From contig NZ_JBBHLB010000017.1 of NCBI RefSeq assembly GCF_037572415.1, positions 11,969 to 75,968 on the forward strand: DNA of 64,000 nucleotides, given 5' to 3'. The notes below the pieces were generated by a model. It was not told where the DNA came from and made no database searches. It saw only the letters and a program-made list of their open reading frames with translations. The DNA is from Flavonifractor porci. GTDB lineage: Bacteria > Bacillota > Clostridia > Oscillospirales > Oscillospiraceae. A program made the position numbers and the translations under genes. This document shows, one piece after another, positions 8,562 through 17,637 of the stretch (position 1 is its first letter; each line of letters opens with the position of its first letter).

Positions 8562-9632
8562 TTACTCGCTGCCCCCGGAAACCGCCCGCAAATCGCCGCA
8601 CAGCGCTCCGGCAGGGTCAACAGGGTCGACCGCCGGGACACCCTTGGTATCGTCACTTTCGGCACGCTGCAGCTCAATGAGCCGCCTTCCGTTGCTGCGG
8701 CGCACCCCAGCGGAAATGCCGATTTTCCTTAGTGCGTCAAGGTTTTGCAGGATCTGTCTGGACACTTTCTTGGGCGAGATACGCTCCACGCCTACAGGGT
8801 CGATTCGTTCAGACAGCTCTGTGGGAGTGCCGATAAATTCGGTTCGGTCACGCATCAGTTCAGAGAGGAGATAAACGATGCGGTCGCCCAGCAGCTCCGG
8901 CCGTGTCCGGCTGTCCGATACCAACTCCCACACATTTTCACCGTTGCGCTCCAGCGTCAGCTCCCGGTATTCAATGTCACGGCCAATACAAGAGAGCTTC
9001 GCTCTGCCGCTGCCCCGCCGTTCTTCCACCAGGGTGAAGCTGGAATCCACCGCACCGCTGATAGCAGTCGTACCAGAGATGCGATTGAACACATCGTCAG
9101 CGGTTTCCTTGCGCAGATGATGGATCAGCAGGATGGCGGTGCCGTGGGTATCTGCGATCCGTTTTAACACAGACAGATCCCGGTAGTCGTTTGCGTAGGT
9201 TGCGTCGCGAGCCGGACGAACCATCTGCAGCGTGTCGATGATAACCAGTACCGTATCCGGGTGGGCAGTGAGGAATGTTTCCACCTGCTCCTCCAACCCC
9301 TGTCCAATGAGGGCGCACTCCGTGCAGAAGTGGACGCTGCTTGGTGCCTCCTCGGTGATCTCGAAGAGCCGGTTCTGGATGCGGAGGACGGAATCCTCCA
9401 AGCAGAGATAGAGGGTAGTGCCTTGCTTCACGGACATCCCCCAGACAGGTTCGCCCTTGGCCACCATGACGGACAGCCACAGAGCCAGCCAGGACTTTCC
9501 CACCTTGGGAGAGCCGGCAAGGATGTGCAGCCCCTGAGACAGCAGCGTGTCCACCACGAAGTTGAGTGGTGTCAGCGGCAGGCTCATCAGGCTCTCACCG
9601 TCGACGGTTTGCAGTCGTTTTGTTTTACTCAT
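8562..9632 (-). CDS. RepA-like AAA/RecA-fold ATPase
   Basis: A 356-residue RecA-fold ATPase related to RepA replicative helicases and AAA_25 proteins. The Walker A is GSPKVGKS, preceded by LHILA; Walker B is TVLVIIDTLQM, followed by LLIHHLRK, typical of this group. It probably drives replication of the excised element. The C-terminal third looks like a winged-helix region (SPKKVSRQILQNLDALRKIG). The ATG at 9632 has AAGGGG 9 nt upstream; the longer reading to 10058 would be antisense to the DUF6076 gene and was discarded. Confidence 0.82.
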   Translation of the reverse strand: MSKTKRLQTVDGESLMSLPLTPLNFVVDTLLSQGLHILAGSPKVGKSWLALWLSVMVAKGEPVWGMSVKQGTTLYLCLEDSVLRIQNRLFEITEEAPSSVHFCTECALIGQGLEEQVETFLTAHPDTVLVIIDTLQMVRPARDATYANDYRDLSVLKRIADTHGTAILLIHHLRKETADDVFNRISGTTAISGAVDSSFTLVEERRGSGRAKLSCIGRDIEYRELTLERNGENVWELVSDSRTRPELLGDRIVYLLSELMRDRTEFIGTPTELSERIDPVGVERISPKKVSRQILQNLDALRKIGISAGVRRSNGRRLIELQRAESDDTKGVPAVDPVDPAGALCGDLRAVSGGSE

Positions 9633-9658
9633 CAGGATCATCCCCTTGTAAAAAAGAT

Positions 9659-9698
9659 AAGGACAGAGACCACGCGGCCTCCGTGGCTCTTGTCCTTT
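9659..9698. promoter_or_regulatory. Hairpin in the divergent intergenic region, rep leader
   Basis: AAGGACA at 9659 pairs with TGTCCTT near 9698, and inner GAGACCACG pairs imperfectly with CGTGGCTC. It lies 27 bp upstream of the RepA-like start, in its 5' leader. It may be an attenuator or part of copy control; nothing beyond structure supports this. Confidence 0.3.
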
Positions 9699-9701
9699 CA
9701 C

Positions 9702-9729
9702 TTGATTATTGGGGGGATTTTGATAAAAT
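9702..9729 (+). promoter_or_regulatory. Promoter for the DUF6076-sigma pair
   Basis: TTGATT at 9702-9707 and TAAAAT at 9724-9729 with a 16-bp spacer, 54 bp ahead of the ATG at 9783, which has GAGGAGGTGG as ribosome site. Confidence 0.5.
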
Positions 9730-9782
9730 GAGAATATCGCAAGACAGGCAGAAAACGGATATAGGACAGAGGAGGTGGCCCT

Positions 9783-10907
9783 ATGCCATTGGGAATCAGG
9801 CAAAACAACAATCTCCTGCATCTGACAATGGATGTCTGGCAGGATCAGATCTTTTTTAACGAGACCGTCTACCCGGCCGGCCACTTTGCCTCCGAACTGT
9901 TGAATGTTCCCGAGGAGACCATACGGGAACTGGTCGCCCACGGCGGTGCCATCAGCCATCATGTGGAGGCCCTGGCCAAGGCTGGGCGGGGTGAATTTAT
10001 CAACCTGCTGGACGGGACCCACACCTCTCTGGAGAAGCTGTTGGACGCCCTGTGGCACTGTCCGCCGTACAGCCTGATGGACAAAGGGCAGGAGTTACAC
10101 ACTTTGGAGGTGCTGTTTTCCCCGGCGTCCCACAACGACCTGCTGAAGCCGGCTTCGCCTGCTCGGGAATTTTTCTTCCGCTATCTGGTGGCTGCCTTCA
10201 GCATCCCCCTGGGCATCCAGCACTTCGCCGTGGCGGCACGATATTTTGAGGAGGGCTATCTGCGACGGCTGAAGAAACGGACAGAGACCTTCTTTGCCAT
10301 GGCCGCCCACGACTGCTTCAACAGCGAATGGTTCTGGAATATGATGCGTGATTTGCCGGTACCGGATGTTGAGCCATTCACCATCACACCGAACCTGAGA
10401 TCCTCCTATGTCTTTGCCCGACACCCAAAACAGGAAAAGGAAACCGTATTTGTGAACCGGTACTTCTTTGACCATGCCATCAGCTTCTACATCTTTGACC
10501 TGATGAACGGACTGCAGCACGGCCATGCGCCCAGCCGGTGCTGTGGCTGTGGAACATACTTTCTCACCACCAACGGCCATATGCCGAAATACTGCGATGG
10601 CATTGCTCCCCAGGACCCCCGCATGACCTGCCGGCAGTACGGCGCCATGATGCGGCAGAAGGAGCAAAACAAGCAGCACCCGGTCTACCGCCTGTTCACC
10701 ACCCGCACCAACACCATCCGCAAGCATCACCAGAGAGGAAAGATCTCCGACGAGCTGCGCAATGAAGCGCTGTATGTAGCGGAGAACCTTCGGGACAAGG
10801 CGCTCATGGATAACGACTATGCCGCCAACGGCTATGCCTGCGATATGGAGCAGGAATCGATCTACGCCCAGGCGAGAGCGCGCCTTGCCCGGGAGGACCG
10901 GCCATGA
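9783..10907 (+). CDS. DUF6076-like zinc-ribbon protein of the mobile element
   Basis: A 374-residue protein resembling the DUF6076 family found in Clostridial mobile elements. The N-terminal 260 residues are mainly helical with no recognised motif. A zinc-binding cluster starts at CCGCGTYF and continues with a C-D pair and TCRQYG, followed by a basic helical tail. The ATG overlaps nothing upstream and has a strong ribosome site; its stop overlaps the sigma-like gene by 4 bp (ATGA), so the two are translationally coupled. The function is unknown; a nucleic-acid-binding role is inferred from the zinc cluster. Confidence 0.7.
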   Translation: MPLGIRQNNNLLHLTMDVWQDQIFFNETVYPAGHFASELLNVPEETIRELVAHGGAISHHVEALAKAGRGEFINLLDGTHTSLEKLLDALWHCPPYSLMDKGQELHTLEVLFSPASHNDLLKPASPAREFFFRYLVAAFSIPLGIQHFAVAARYFEEGYLRRLKKRTETFFAMAAHDCFNSEWFWNMMRDLPVPDVEPFTITPNLRSSYVFARHPKQEKETVFVNRYFFDHAISFYIFDLMNGLQHGHAPSRCCGCGTYFLTTNGHMPKYCDGIAPQDPRMTCRQYGAMMRQKEQNKQHPVYRLFTTRTNTIRKHHQRGKISDELRNEALYVAENLRDKALMDNDYAANGYACDMEQESIYAQARARLAREDRP

Positions 10908-11869
10908 GCATGTATTGCTGTGATGATCTCTGCCTGAGTAACGAGGAGCTTGCACTGCGGATACAGGACGGCGATCCGCAGGCCGCTCCGCTCCTGCTTT
11001 CCCAGAATGAGGGATATCTGACCATGCTGGCCGCAAGCTACTGCGAGCAGTTTTCTCAGGAGTTTCTGGTGGACGACCTCAAGCAGGAGGGGGCGCTGGC
11101 ACTGCTGGACGCAGCGACGCGGTTTGATCCCTCCTATGGAACAAAGCTGCTGACCTATGCGACCCCCGCCATTGAGACAGCCATGCGGGACTGCGCTGCC
11201 CAAGGCTCTTTTTCTCTGTCGCTCCCACTGGACCGTTACCACCAGCTGCGCCAGGTAGCGTTTCTCTATGCTACACATGAGGGGGACACCGAAACAGATC
11301 TTCTACCAGCCATTCAAGAGAAGCTGACGGTCTCTGCCAAAGTAGCCAAGCGTCTGTTGGAGGAACACCGCACCGTGTTTCAGATCGAGTCTCTGGGCGA
11401 GCGTGTCTTTGACCTTGGGTGTGGTGGTGACCCCGCCAGGGCCTATGACCGCTTCATGCGCCGGACGCTGCTCCTCCAGCGCATGGAGGAGGTTCTGAGC
11501 CCCAGAGAGCTGAATCTGGTGCGCTGTTATCTGGGGATCGGCCAGCCCAACGAGCAGGGCATGACCTTTCAGGAACTGGCCATCCGGCTCAACTACAACG
11601 GACCCAGTGGTGCGGAGAAAGCATATAAGGCTGCCATCCGGAAACTGAGAAAGCAGTTGAACGGCGGCACTTACGGCCAGTGGCTCTTCATCCAGAAAGC
11701 CATTCGCAAGGCCAGAGCGGAGGCAGAAGCTGATTCCGGTTACTATGTGCCGCCGCAGACCACCTGGCTGGACGAAAAAGAACTGGCGGAGCGGTTTCTC
11801 TGTGAAGTTGTTTCTCTGATCCATGTCCATGAGATCTTCAGCGACGCATTGGAGCAGGACGCAGAATAA
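10904..11869 (+). CDS. Sigma-70-like factor of the mobile element
   Basis: A 321-residue protein with a sigma region 2-like segment (FLVDDLKQEGALALLDAATRFDP ... LLTYATPAIETAMRD) and a region 4-like helix-turn-helix near residues 195-245 (LSPRELNLVRCYLGI ... TFQELAIRL). It would redirect RNA polymerase to particular promoters, perhaps those of the element itself. It is coupled to the DUF6076 gene by a 4-bp overlap. The C-terminal 70 residues are an extension of unknown role. The region 2 match is clear enough for the family, but the promoter it recognises is not. Confidence 0.8.
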   Translation: MSMYCCDDLCLSNEELALRIQDGDPQAAPLLLSQNEGYLTMLAASYCEQFSQEFLVDDLKQEGALALLDAATRFDPSYGTKLLTYATPAIETAMRDCAAQGSFSLSLPLDRYHQLRQVAFLYATHEGDTETDLLPAIQEKLTVSAKVAKRLLEEHRTVFQIESLGERVFDLGCGGDPARAYDRFMRRTLLLQRMEEVLSPRELNLVRCYLGIGQPNEQGMTFQELAIRLNYNGPSGAEKAYKAAIRKLRKQLNGGTYGQWLFIQKAIRKARAEAEADSGYYVPPQTTWLDEKELAERFLCEVVSLIHVHEIFSDALEQDAE

Positions 11870-11911
11870 GCAGTGCGGCACCAGGCTTTGTCCTGATACC
11901 GCACTGCTTTT
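11868..11911. terminator. Bidirectional terminator between convergent genes
   Basis: AAGCAGTGCGG at 11868-11878 pairs with CCGCACTGCTT at 11899-11909, followed by a T run on the plus strand and preceded by A residues for the minus strand. Confidence 0.7.
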
Positions 11912-11914
11912 AAT

Positions 11915-12364
11915 TTATCCCATGCTTCCAATTTTATTACCGTTCTCGTACATATCCTCGGCGTATTCCACATGGTTGGGGCCTTGACTTTCTATCCAGC
12001 CGAAGCCCGGCACATAGACCATGTTGTCCAGTGCCGGGGCAGGCTCTGGTTCTTGCTGTGGAGTGGCATTCTGTTCAGGTGGGACTGGTACTTCACTCGC
12101 TGGGGGCGTTTGAGCAGGCGATGGCTCCGGGACAATGTCAGCTTCCTCGACCAGTTCCGGCAGTGTTGCTTTCGCCTTTTCTTCCTCTGGCGATATGACT
12201 TCTTCTATTTCTGGTATCTCCGGAACTTCGGGCTGTGTGGTGATTACAGCGGCTGGCGTGGGCAGTGCGGGTGTTTCCCCGGCTGGCTCTTCCTGCGGCC
12301 ACACAGCAGCACACAGGGCCAGACAGGCGGCGAATGCTGCGGCAGTGATGATTCGTTTCTTCAT
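11915..12364 (-). CDS. DUF6550-like secreted, Pro/Glu-rich protein
   Basis: A 149-residue protein with an N-terminal signal-like segment (MKKRIITAAAFAACLALC) followed by a long Pro/Glu-rich disordered region and a short ordered C-terminus (VYVPGFGWIESQGPNHVEYAEDM). It resembles the DUF6550 family seen in Clostridial mobile elements. The GFGWIES box is probably the conserved core. It probably sits outside the membrane, tethered or released. Its ATG overlaps the preceding gene's stop by 4 bp. The function is unknown. Confidence 0.7.
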   Translation of the reverse strand: MKKRIITAAAFAACLALCAAVWPQEEPAGETPALPTPAAVITTQPEVPEIPEIEEVISPEEEKAKATLPELVEEADIVPEPSPAQTPPASEVPVPPEQNATPQQEPEPAPALDNMVYVPGFGWIESQGPNHVEYAEDMYENGNKIGSMG

Positions 12365-12681
12365 GTTGCTTCCTCCCTTCCGGACATGGAAAGAGCGCCC
12401 GATCTCTTCGCTGTACGGCGAGAGACTGAGCGCTCTTTTTCATATTGATTCAGTTCCATGGAGAGCCGCCACGCCAGCTCAAATCCAGAGATAAAGCTGT
12501 CCATGGAGCGTTCTTCTGCCATCAGACTCTGGGCATCCATGATTCGCAGTACCAGCCGCCGTTCCGGTTTCTCCAGCACTTTGATCAGTGCCTGGTGGCA
12601 TTCTTCCACTTCCTGCTTCTGCTCCGAAAACTCAGGCGGGGTGTAGAAACAGTCGTACAGGTCCTTGAGTCGTGTTTTCAT
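12361..12681 (-). CDS. DUF6809-like small helical protein
   Basis: A 106-residue helical protein starting MKTRLKDLYDCFYTP, resembling DUF6809, a family common in Clostridial mobile elements. The FISGFELAWRLSMEL box is the most family-like part. The ATG at 12681 has CCAGGAGGTG as ribosome site 7 nt upstream, which is why this start is preferred over 12711. It is coupled to the DUF6550-like gene by a 4-bp overlap. The function is unknown. Confidence 0.7.
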   Translation of the reverse strand: MKTRLKDLYDCFYTPPEFSEQKQEVEECHQALIKVLEKPERRLVLRIMDAQSLMAEERSMDSFISGFELAWRLSMELNQYEKERSVSRRTAKRSGALSMSGREEAT

Positions 12682-12703
12682 GCGTTGCACCTCCTGGTAG
12701 CAA

Positions 12704-12736
12704 CACACCATACCACAGGACGAGGAAAATAGCTAT
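12704..12736 (-). promoter_or_regulatory. Second copy of the CACACCATA-N15-AATAGCTAT element
   Basis: CACACCATA at 12704-12712 and AATAGCTAT at 12728-12736 repeat the spacing seen at 6368-6400. On the minus strand it gives TGGTATGGT about 25 bp ahead of the DUF6809-like start, so it may be a shared promoter/operator. The rest of the 12682-12987 gap is AT-rich and carries no gene. Confidence 0.4.
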
Positions 12737-12887
12737 ACGGTATGTTTGAATAGATTTATTATGGGTTGTACATTTTTACAGTCCGTTTTTTAGCACATAT
12801 TTTGATGCATAATTATTATGTTTAACATTAGACTGCATTTTGTCACCGTAGATTGCAGCGCAGGTGGTGGTAAAAGCGCATATTTCG

Positions 12888-12896
12888 TGATACAAT
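12888..12896 (+). promoter_or_regulatory. Extended -10 for the Hhe-like gene
   Basis: TGA-TACAAT at 12888-12896, an extended -10, in an AT-rich stretch 92 bp before the TTG start. No convincing -35 was seen. Confidence 0.4.
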
Positions 12897-12987
12897 AATT
12901 TAATTCACACTGACGAGACATCGACTGACGGAAATCTCTAAAATTTTCAATATAAAAGGCACAGCAACATGTAGAGGGGGTTGCACT

Positions 12988-15900
12988 TTGGATACAAAAA
13001 AGTTAGACAAATGGGCAGACTTGCTGTTAGACACAGGCAAGCGTAATAGCCTCATTAATTTTAAGGACACAAGGGCGTCCACCGTAGAAGTGCTGTTGCC
13101 ATCTGCCGAGACACTTTTCGAAAAAGTTGATGGGAGTGCCGCATTTGAGGTGTATGATCCAAAGATCATTGAGGACGATGATGATCTGAATGAGGATGAT
13201 ATAGCAGAACAGTTACAGCTTGAGGTGCCGGAAAATTCGAAGGAATCAGATGGACGAGATGCTTATCTTGCTCAATATTCCGGAAAAATCAAACGGCAAA
13301 ATCAAGTCTTGCTGTATAATGCGGCTGGAAATCCGCTGACTGCAATCAAAAACATCAATAAGAAGGCACGGGAGTTTATTGAAGAGACTGGCGTCAATGT
13401 CGCATATATGGCATTTGGTTTTATCCACTGGAAAGAAAGTGATTCTTCGAATTATATTTTCCGTGCCCCGATCTTACTTGTGCCTATCCAATTGGAGCAA
13501 GTGTCAGCAGTAGACCCTTATTTCATCAAATCGACGGAGGATGATGTTATCGTCAATCCGACCTTCGCCTATAAGATGGATGCAGAATATGGAGTAAAAC
13601 TTCCTGATTATAGTGATGAGGGTCTATCTGTTTATCTTGAAAAAGTTAAGCGTCTGGTTGCAAAGCTCCAGTGGACGGTATCTTCTGAATGCAAGCTCGG
13701 TATTTTTTCGTTTCTGAAAATCAATATGTATCGCGATTTGAAGGACAATGCCGCTGCGATCCTTGCAAATCAGAATGTCCGCAAACTTTTGGGTGAGCCT
13801 GTTAACTTGCAAGGAGCGGACACAGAAATCGGAGCTGCAGCTTCTGTTTCCAATCCTCTGATCGAACTGCATAGTGTGGTGGATGCGGACTCCAGCCAAA
13901 TAGAGGCTATCGAAATGGCAAAGTCAGGCAAGAGCTTCGTCTTGCAGGGCCCTCCTGGAACAGGTAAGAGTCAGACGATCACCAATATCATTGCAGAGTG
14001 CCTGGGCGATGGAAAAAAGGTTCTGTTCGTTTCTGAAAAGTTAGCAGCATTGAGTGTGGTCTATGACAAGTTGAAGCAAGCGGGCCTTTCAGAATTTTGT
14101 TTAGAGCTTCACAGTCACAAAGCCAACAAAAAAGATGTAATCACGGATATCTGCCATACACTTCGAGCTGACAAGAGCGCGGTTTCTTCGAAAGCGGACA
14201 GCGAAATTGCGCTCAAAGAGAAGGCCCAGCAACAGTTGGACGCTTATGCGGTAGAGCTGCATAAGCCTCATCCGATTATAGGGAAAAGCCTGTATCAGCT
14301 TTACGAGGCCTATGCGGCACTCAGATCCACGCCAGATGTAGAATGGAATGTTCCGCAACTCACTGCGAAAGGTGAATCGTACTTAACAGAAGCTGCCGCC
14401 CTCTTAGAGCAGTATGTTGATTATATTCCTACGGTTGGATATGACTATAGAAAGAATCCATGGTACGGCTATATTAACCAGGACACATCCTATCAGGCTA
14501 AGAGCAGTGTCAAAAACAGTATTGCGACAGGGATACAATTTCTGCAATCCTTGATTCCCTTGATTCAGGAAATTTCCGATAGATATGGCATCAACTGCAC
14601 CACAATAGATGATGCACGAACCTGGAAGGGCTTTTTCAGCACCGCCGCAACATCTCAAATTATCACTCCATCTCTGCTGAACAAAGAGCATTTTCAAGCA
14701 GTAAATTCTGCCTTAACCAAGCTGAGCGCACAGAGCGCTGAGATTCTCTCGTCCCGTTCAGTATTGGAATCCACTTTCGATGATGATCTTTACAAATTAA
14801 ACGGCGCACAATATCACAAACAACTGACAAAACAGTTCACCAGTGCCTTTGCAAGGTTGTTTAATTCCGAGTACAAAAAAATCATAGCGGACTTACGGCT
14901 ATGCAAGAAAGATGGAAAAAAGCTATCTTACACCGAGGCCACCGCAGCAACAGAACGTCTCGCCTATTACCAGCAAAAGACGCAGGAATACTGTGAGGTC
15001 GAGGAGCCAATCAGAGATTTTCTGGGCGCTGCTTACAAAGGTGTAGAAACAGACTGGAATTATGTAGCAGAGCAAATGGGTGCCCTGCAAGCATTATTCT
15101 GTGCTGGGGTATCCTTTGGTTTGCTGGAGGAGTATTCCGATTTTGTTACTGAACGCACTACCTTTGCGGATTATGCCCAGCGTCTGGATGCTGTATTTGA
15201 GATTTGTGACAACGATGTTTTTGAGTATATCTCAAACTGCTTTGATCGGTCACTCTTAGATATCGGCATTGCAAACTGTTCTTTGCTGTTGGCACGGTTC
15301 ACTGACTGTTCGGATTCGATGGATAAGTTGGATAACTGGTGTCATTTCAGAACATTGCTTTCCAAGTTGGATGATGTACAAACCGTGTCTTATATCAACA
15401 GTGCCATCAGCCGAAATATAGAGCCAAAATTTATTGTTGGTGCTTTCAAAAAGCAGTTTTACTATCAGTGGATCGACTCGATTTTGTCGGGAACACCAGT
15501 CTTATCTGGGTTCAATCGAATCTCTCAGGACAACACAATCCGTACTTTTTCGGAAAAAGACACAGAACAATTTGAGATCAACAAAGCGAAGATCCGTGCA
15601 GAGATTTCCAGCAAACGTCCCTCTTTGGAGTTAATCGCTCCCGGAAGCGCTTTGGCAATCCTGCTCCGTGAAGGTGAAAAGAAACGAAAGCAGAAGAGCA
15701 TTCGCTCCCTGCTTTCTGAAACGGGTGAACTTATTCAGCGTATCAAGCCGTGCTTTTTGATGTCGCCCCTAAGCGTCAGCACATTCCTTGCTCCGGATGC
15801 TGTCCATTTTGATGTTGTGGTATTTGATGAGGCATCGCAAATTTTCCCGCAAGACGCAATCGGCGCGATATATCGCGCTCAGCAACTGATCGTTGTGGGC

Positions 15901-17628
15901 GACTCCAAGCAGATGCCGCCCAGCAATTTTTTCAATGCCACCATTGAGGCCGAGGATACCGATGAAGAAAGCGGAGATGTCACAGATTTTGAATCCATCT
16001 TGGATCTGTGTTCTACTTCTATGCAGCAGCTTCGCCTGCGTTGGCATTATCGGAGCCGCTATGAGCAACTTATCACCTTCTCCAACAAGAATTTTTATGA
16101 CAGCGATCTTGTTACATTCCCATCTGCCAAAGCAGACACCTCCGGCATTGGTGTAGACTATTATCATGTGGACGGGGTCTTTGACCGAAAGAGCCACTCC
16201 AACAGAAAAGAAGCAGAGTTTATCGTCGATCTGATTTATCAAAACATCGAACGATACCCTGATCGAAGCCTGGGTGTCGTTGCATTCAGCGTTGCGCAGC
16301 AGGATCTGATCGACAAACTGCTATCCAAGCAGCGGCAGAATACACCAGGAAAAGAATGGTTCTTTAAAAACGACGCAAAAGAGCCATTCTTTATCAAGAA
16401 CCTTGAGACCGTGCAGGGTGATGAACGAGATACCATTATTTTCAGCATCGCATATGGCGCTGATGCCCAGGGACGTCTGCTGCATAATTTCGGCCCCCTG
16501 AACCGTGTTGGCGGCGAACGACGGTTGAATGTTGCTGTCACTCGTGCCAAATGCAATGTTCAGCTGGTTTCCTCGATGCACTATACAGATATTGATTTGA
16601 AGCGTACATCTTCAGAGGGCGCGAAACTGTTGCGGGAATATCTTGACTTTGCGGAAAACGGAAATATCGCCCTGGAGCGCGCCGTGAGTATCAATTCCTT
16701 TGAACAGTTCGATTCTGACTTCGAACTTGAGGTATGTGAATTTTTGCGCGCTAACGGTTTTTCTGTTGACACACAGGTTGGATGTTCTGGGTTCAGAATT
16801 GATCTTGGGTTGAAGATTCCGAACAGTTCTGATTATGTACTTGCAATCGAGTGTGATGGGGCGACCTACCATTCTTCCAGGAACGCTCGGGACCGTGATC
16901 GTTTGCGGCAGGAAATTCTGGAGCGCATGGGTTGGAAGTTCTATCGCATCTGGTCGACTGATTGGTTCAGAAACAGAAGTGTGGAGCAAAGCCGACTTTT
17001 GGAAGCTGCTACGGATGCAATCAAGCACCCTACACAAGTCTTAGCAAAGCCAGAAAAGGCACCTTCCGCAGAAACCTTTGAAAATTTTGAAGAAGTTGCG
17101 GAAGAGAAACCCTTTGAGTTTTCACCTTACAAAGCCGCCGACATTCAATCTCTATGCCAGCAGTATCTGCCGCGCGATTTCAAAGGGATGGTGAAGGCCG
17201 TTTTGGAAGTGGAGGCCCCACTTTCTGAGGAACTGTTTCTGCGGCGTATCGTATGGTTATTCGGCCGGGAAAAAGTCACAAAGATTGTTTGGCAAGACTA
17301 CGAGCAAAAAATGTATGGATGTCAACGCTGTGGCATTATTCGACGGAATGGCTTTTTGTATTTGGAGAATGGCCAAGAAATTCAATTCCGAGGGCCGGGC
17401 GATATCGAACGGGACATCAAGCAAATCGCCCCGGAAGAATTGGCCGCAGGAATGCTGGAGATTCTGAAGCAAAATGTAACGGCTGACAAAAATGGGTTGT
17501 ACCGCTCTCTCGTCTCACAATGTGGTATAAACCGCGTGGGCAAAACAATCAATGAAATATTGGATTCCGCACTGCGCCTTCTTGAAGACACCATTGACAT
17601 AGACGGCGACCAGCTTTCACTAAGGTGA
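12988..17628 (+). CDS. DUF4011-SF1 helicase-nuclease-DUF3320 protein (Hhe-like phage defence)
   Basis: A 1,546-residue multidomain protein. The N-terminus (WADLLLDTGKRNSLINF) matches DUF4011. An SF1 helicase core follows, with Walker A GPPGTGKS at residues 321-328, Walker B VVFDEASQ around D947 and motif VAVTRAK at about 1182. A Vsr/MTES_1575-like nuclease domain lies at about 1235-1330, with D1272 and E1288-C-D1290 as likely metal ligands. A C-terminal DUF3320 domain covers about 1385-1546. This order is that of Hhe-type single-protein anti-phage systems; assignment is by domain order, not by a search. The start is TTG with AGAGGGGG 7 nt upstream. The stop lies in a short palindrome abutting the tRNA scar. 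Confidence 0.85.
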   Translation: MDTKKLDKWADLLLDTGKRNSLINFKDTRASTVEVLLPSAETLFEKVDGSAAFEVYDPKIIEDDDDLNEDDIAEQLQLEVPENSKESDGRDAYLAQYSGKIKRQNQVLLYNAAGNPLTAIKNINKKAREFIEETGVNVAYMAFGFIHWKESDSSNYIFRAPILLVPIQLEQVSAVDPYFIKSTEDDVIVNPTFAYKMDAEYGVKLPDYSDEGLSVYLEKVKRLVAKLQWTVSSECKLGIFSFLKINMYRDLKDNAAAILANQNVRKLLGEPVNLQGADTEIGAAASVSNPLIELHSVVDADSSQIEAIEMAKSGKSFVLQGPPGTGKSQTITNIIAECLGDGKKVLFVSEKLAALSVVYDKLKQAGLSEFCLELHSHKANKKDVITDICHTLRADKSAVSSKADSEIALKEKAQQQLDAYAVELHKPHPIIGKSLYQLYEAYAALRSTPDVEWNVPQLTAKGESYLTEAAALLEQYVDYIPTVGYDYRKNPWYGYINQDTSYQAKSSVKNSIATGIQFLQSLIPLIQEISDRYGINCTTIDDARTWKGFFSTAATSQIITPSLLNKEHFQAVNSALTKLSAQSAEILSSRSVLESTFDDDLYKLNGAQYHKQLTKQFTSAFARLFNSEYKKIIADLRLCKKDGKKLSYTEATAATERLAYYQQKTQEYCEVEEPIRDFLGAAYKGVETDWNYVAEQMGALQALFCAGVSFGLLEEYSDFVTERTTFADYAQRLDAVFEICDNDVFEYISNCFDRSLLDIGIANCSLLLARFTDCSDSMDKLDNWCHFRTLLSKLDDVQTVSYINSAISRNIEPKFIVGAFKKQFYYQWIDSILSGTPVLSGFNRISQDNTIRTFSEKDTEQFEINKAKIRAEISSKRPSLELIAPGSALAILLREGEKKRKQKSIRSLLSETGELIQRIKPCFLMSPLSVSTFLAPDAVHFDVVVFDEASQIFPQDAIGAIYRAQQLIVVGDSKQMPPSNFFNATIEAEDTDEESGDVTDFESILDLCSTSMQQLRLRWHYRSRYEQLITFSNKNFYDSDLVTFPSAKADTSGIGVDYYHVDGVFDRKSHSNRKEAEFIVDLIYQNIERYPDRSLGVVAFSVAQQDLIDKLLSKQRQNTPGKEWFFKNDAKEPFFIKNLETVQGDERDTIIFSIAYGADAQGRLLHNFGPLNRVGGERRLNVAVTRAKCNVQLVSSMHYTDIDLKRTSSEGAKLLREYLDFAENGNIALERAVSINSFEQFDSDFELEVCEFLRANGFSVDTQVGCSGFRIDLGLKIPNSSDYVLAIECDGATYHSSRNARDRDRLRQEILERMGWKFYRIWSTDWFRNRSVEQSRLLEAATDAIKHPTQVLAKPEKAPSAETFENFEEVAEEKPFEFSPYKAADIQSLCQQYLPRDFKGMVKAVLEVEAPLSEELFLRRIVWLFGREKVTKIVWQDYEQKMYGCQRCGIIRRNGFLYLENGQEIQFRGPGDIERDIKQIAPEELAAGMLEILKQNVTADKNGLYRSLVSQCGINRVGKTINEILDSALRLLEDTIDIDGDQLSLR

Positions 17629-17637
17629 CATCACCTT
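17622..17637. repeat. Palindrome at the element edge
   Basis: AAGGTGA-CA-TCACCTT at 17622-17637 holds the helicase stop codon and abuts the tRNA-like block. It may be part of the integrase arm/core site; this is inferred from position. Confidence 0.4.

Noticed and set aside
8303..8677. Several 60-190 codon frames upstream of mobC
   Set aside because: They overlap one another in several frames over a hairpin-rich gap and lack ribosome sites; an oriT explains the region better.
9633..10058. A 5' extension of the RepA-like gene
   Set aside because: It would be antisense to the DUF6076 gene and crosses its promoter; ATG 9632 has a good ribosome site.
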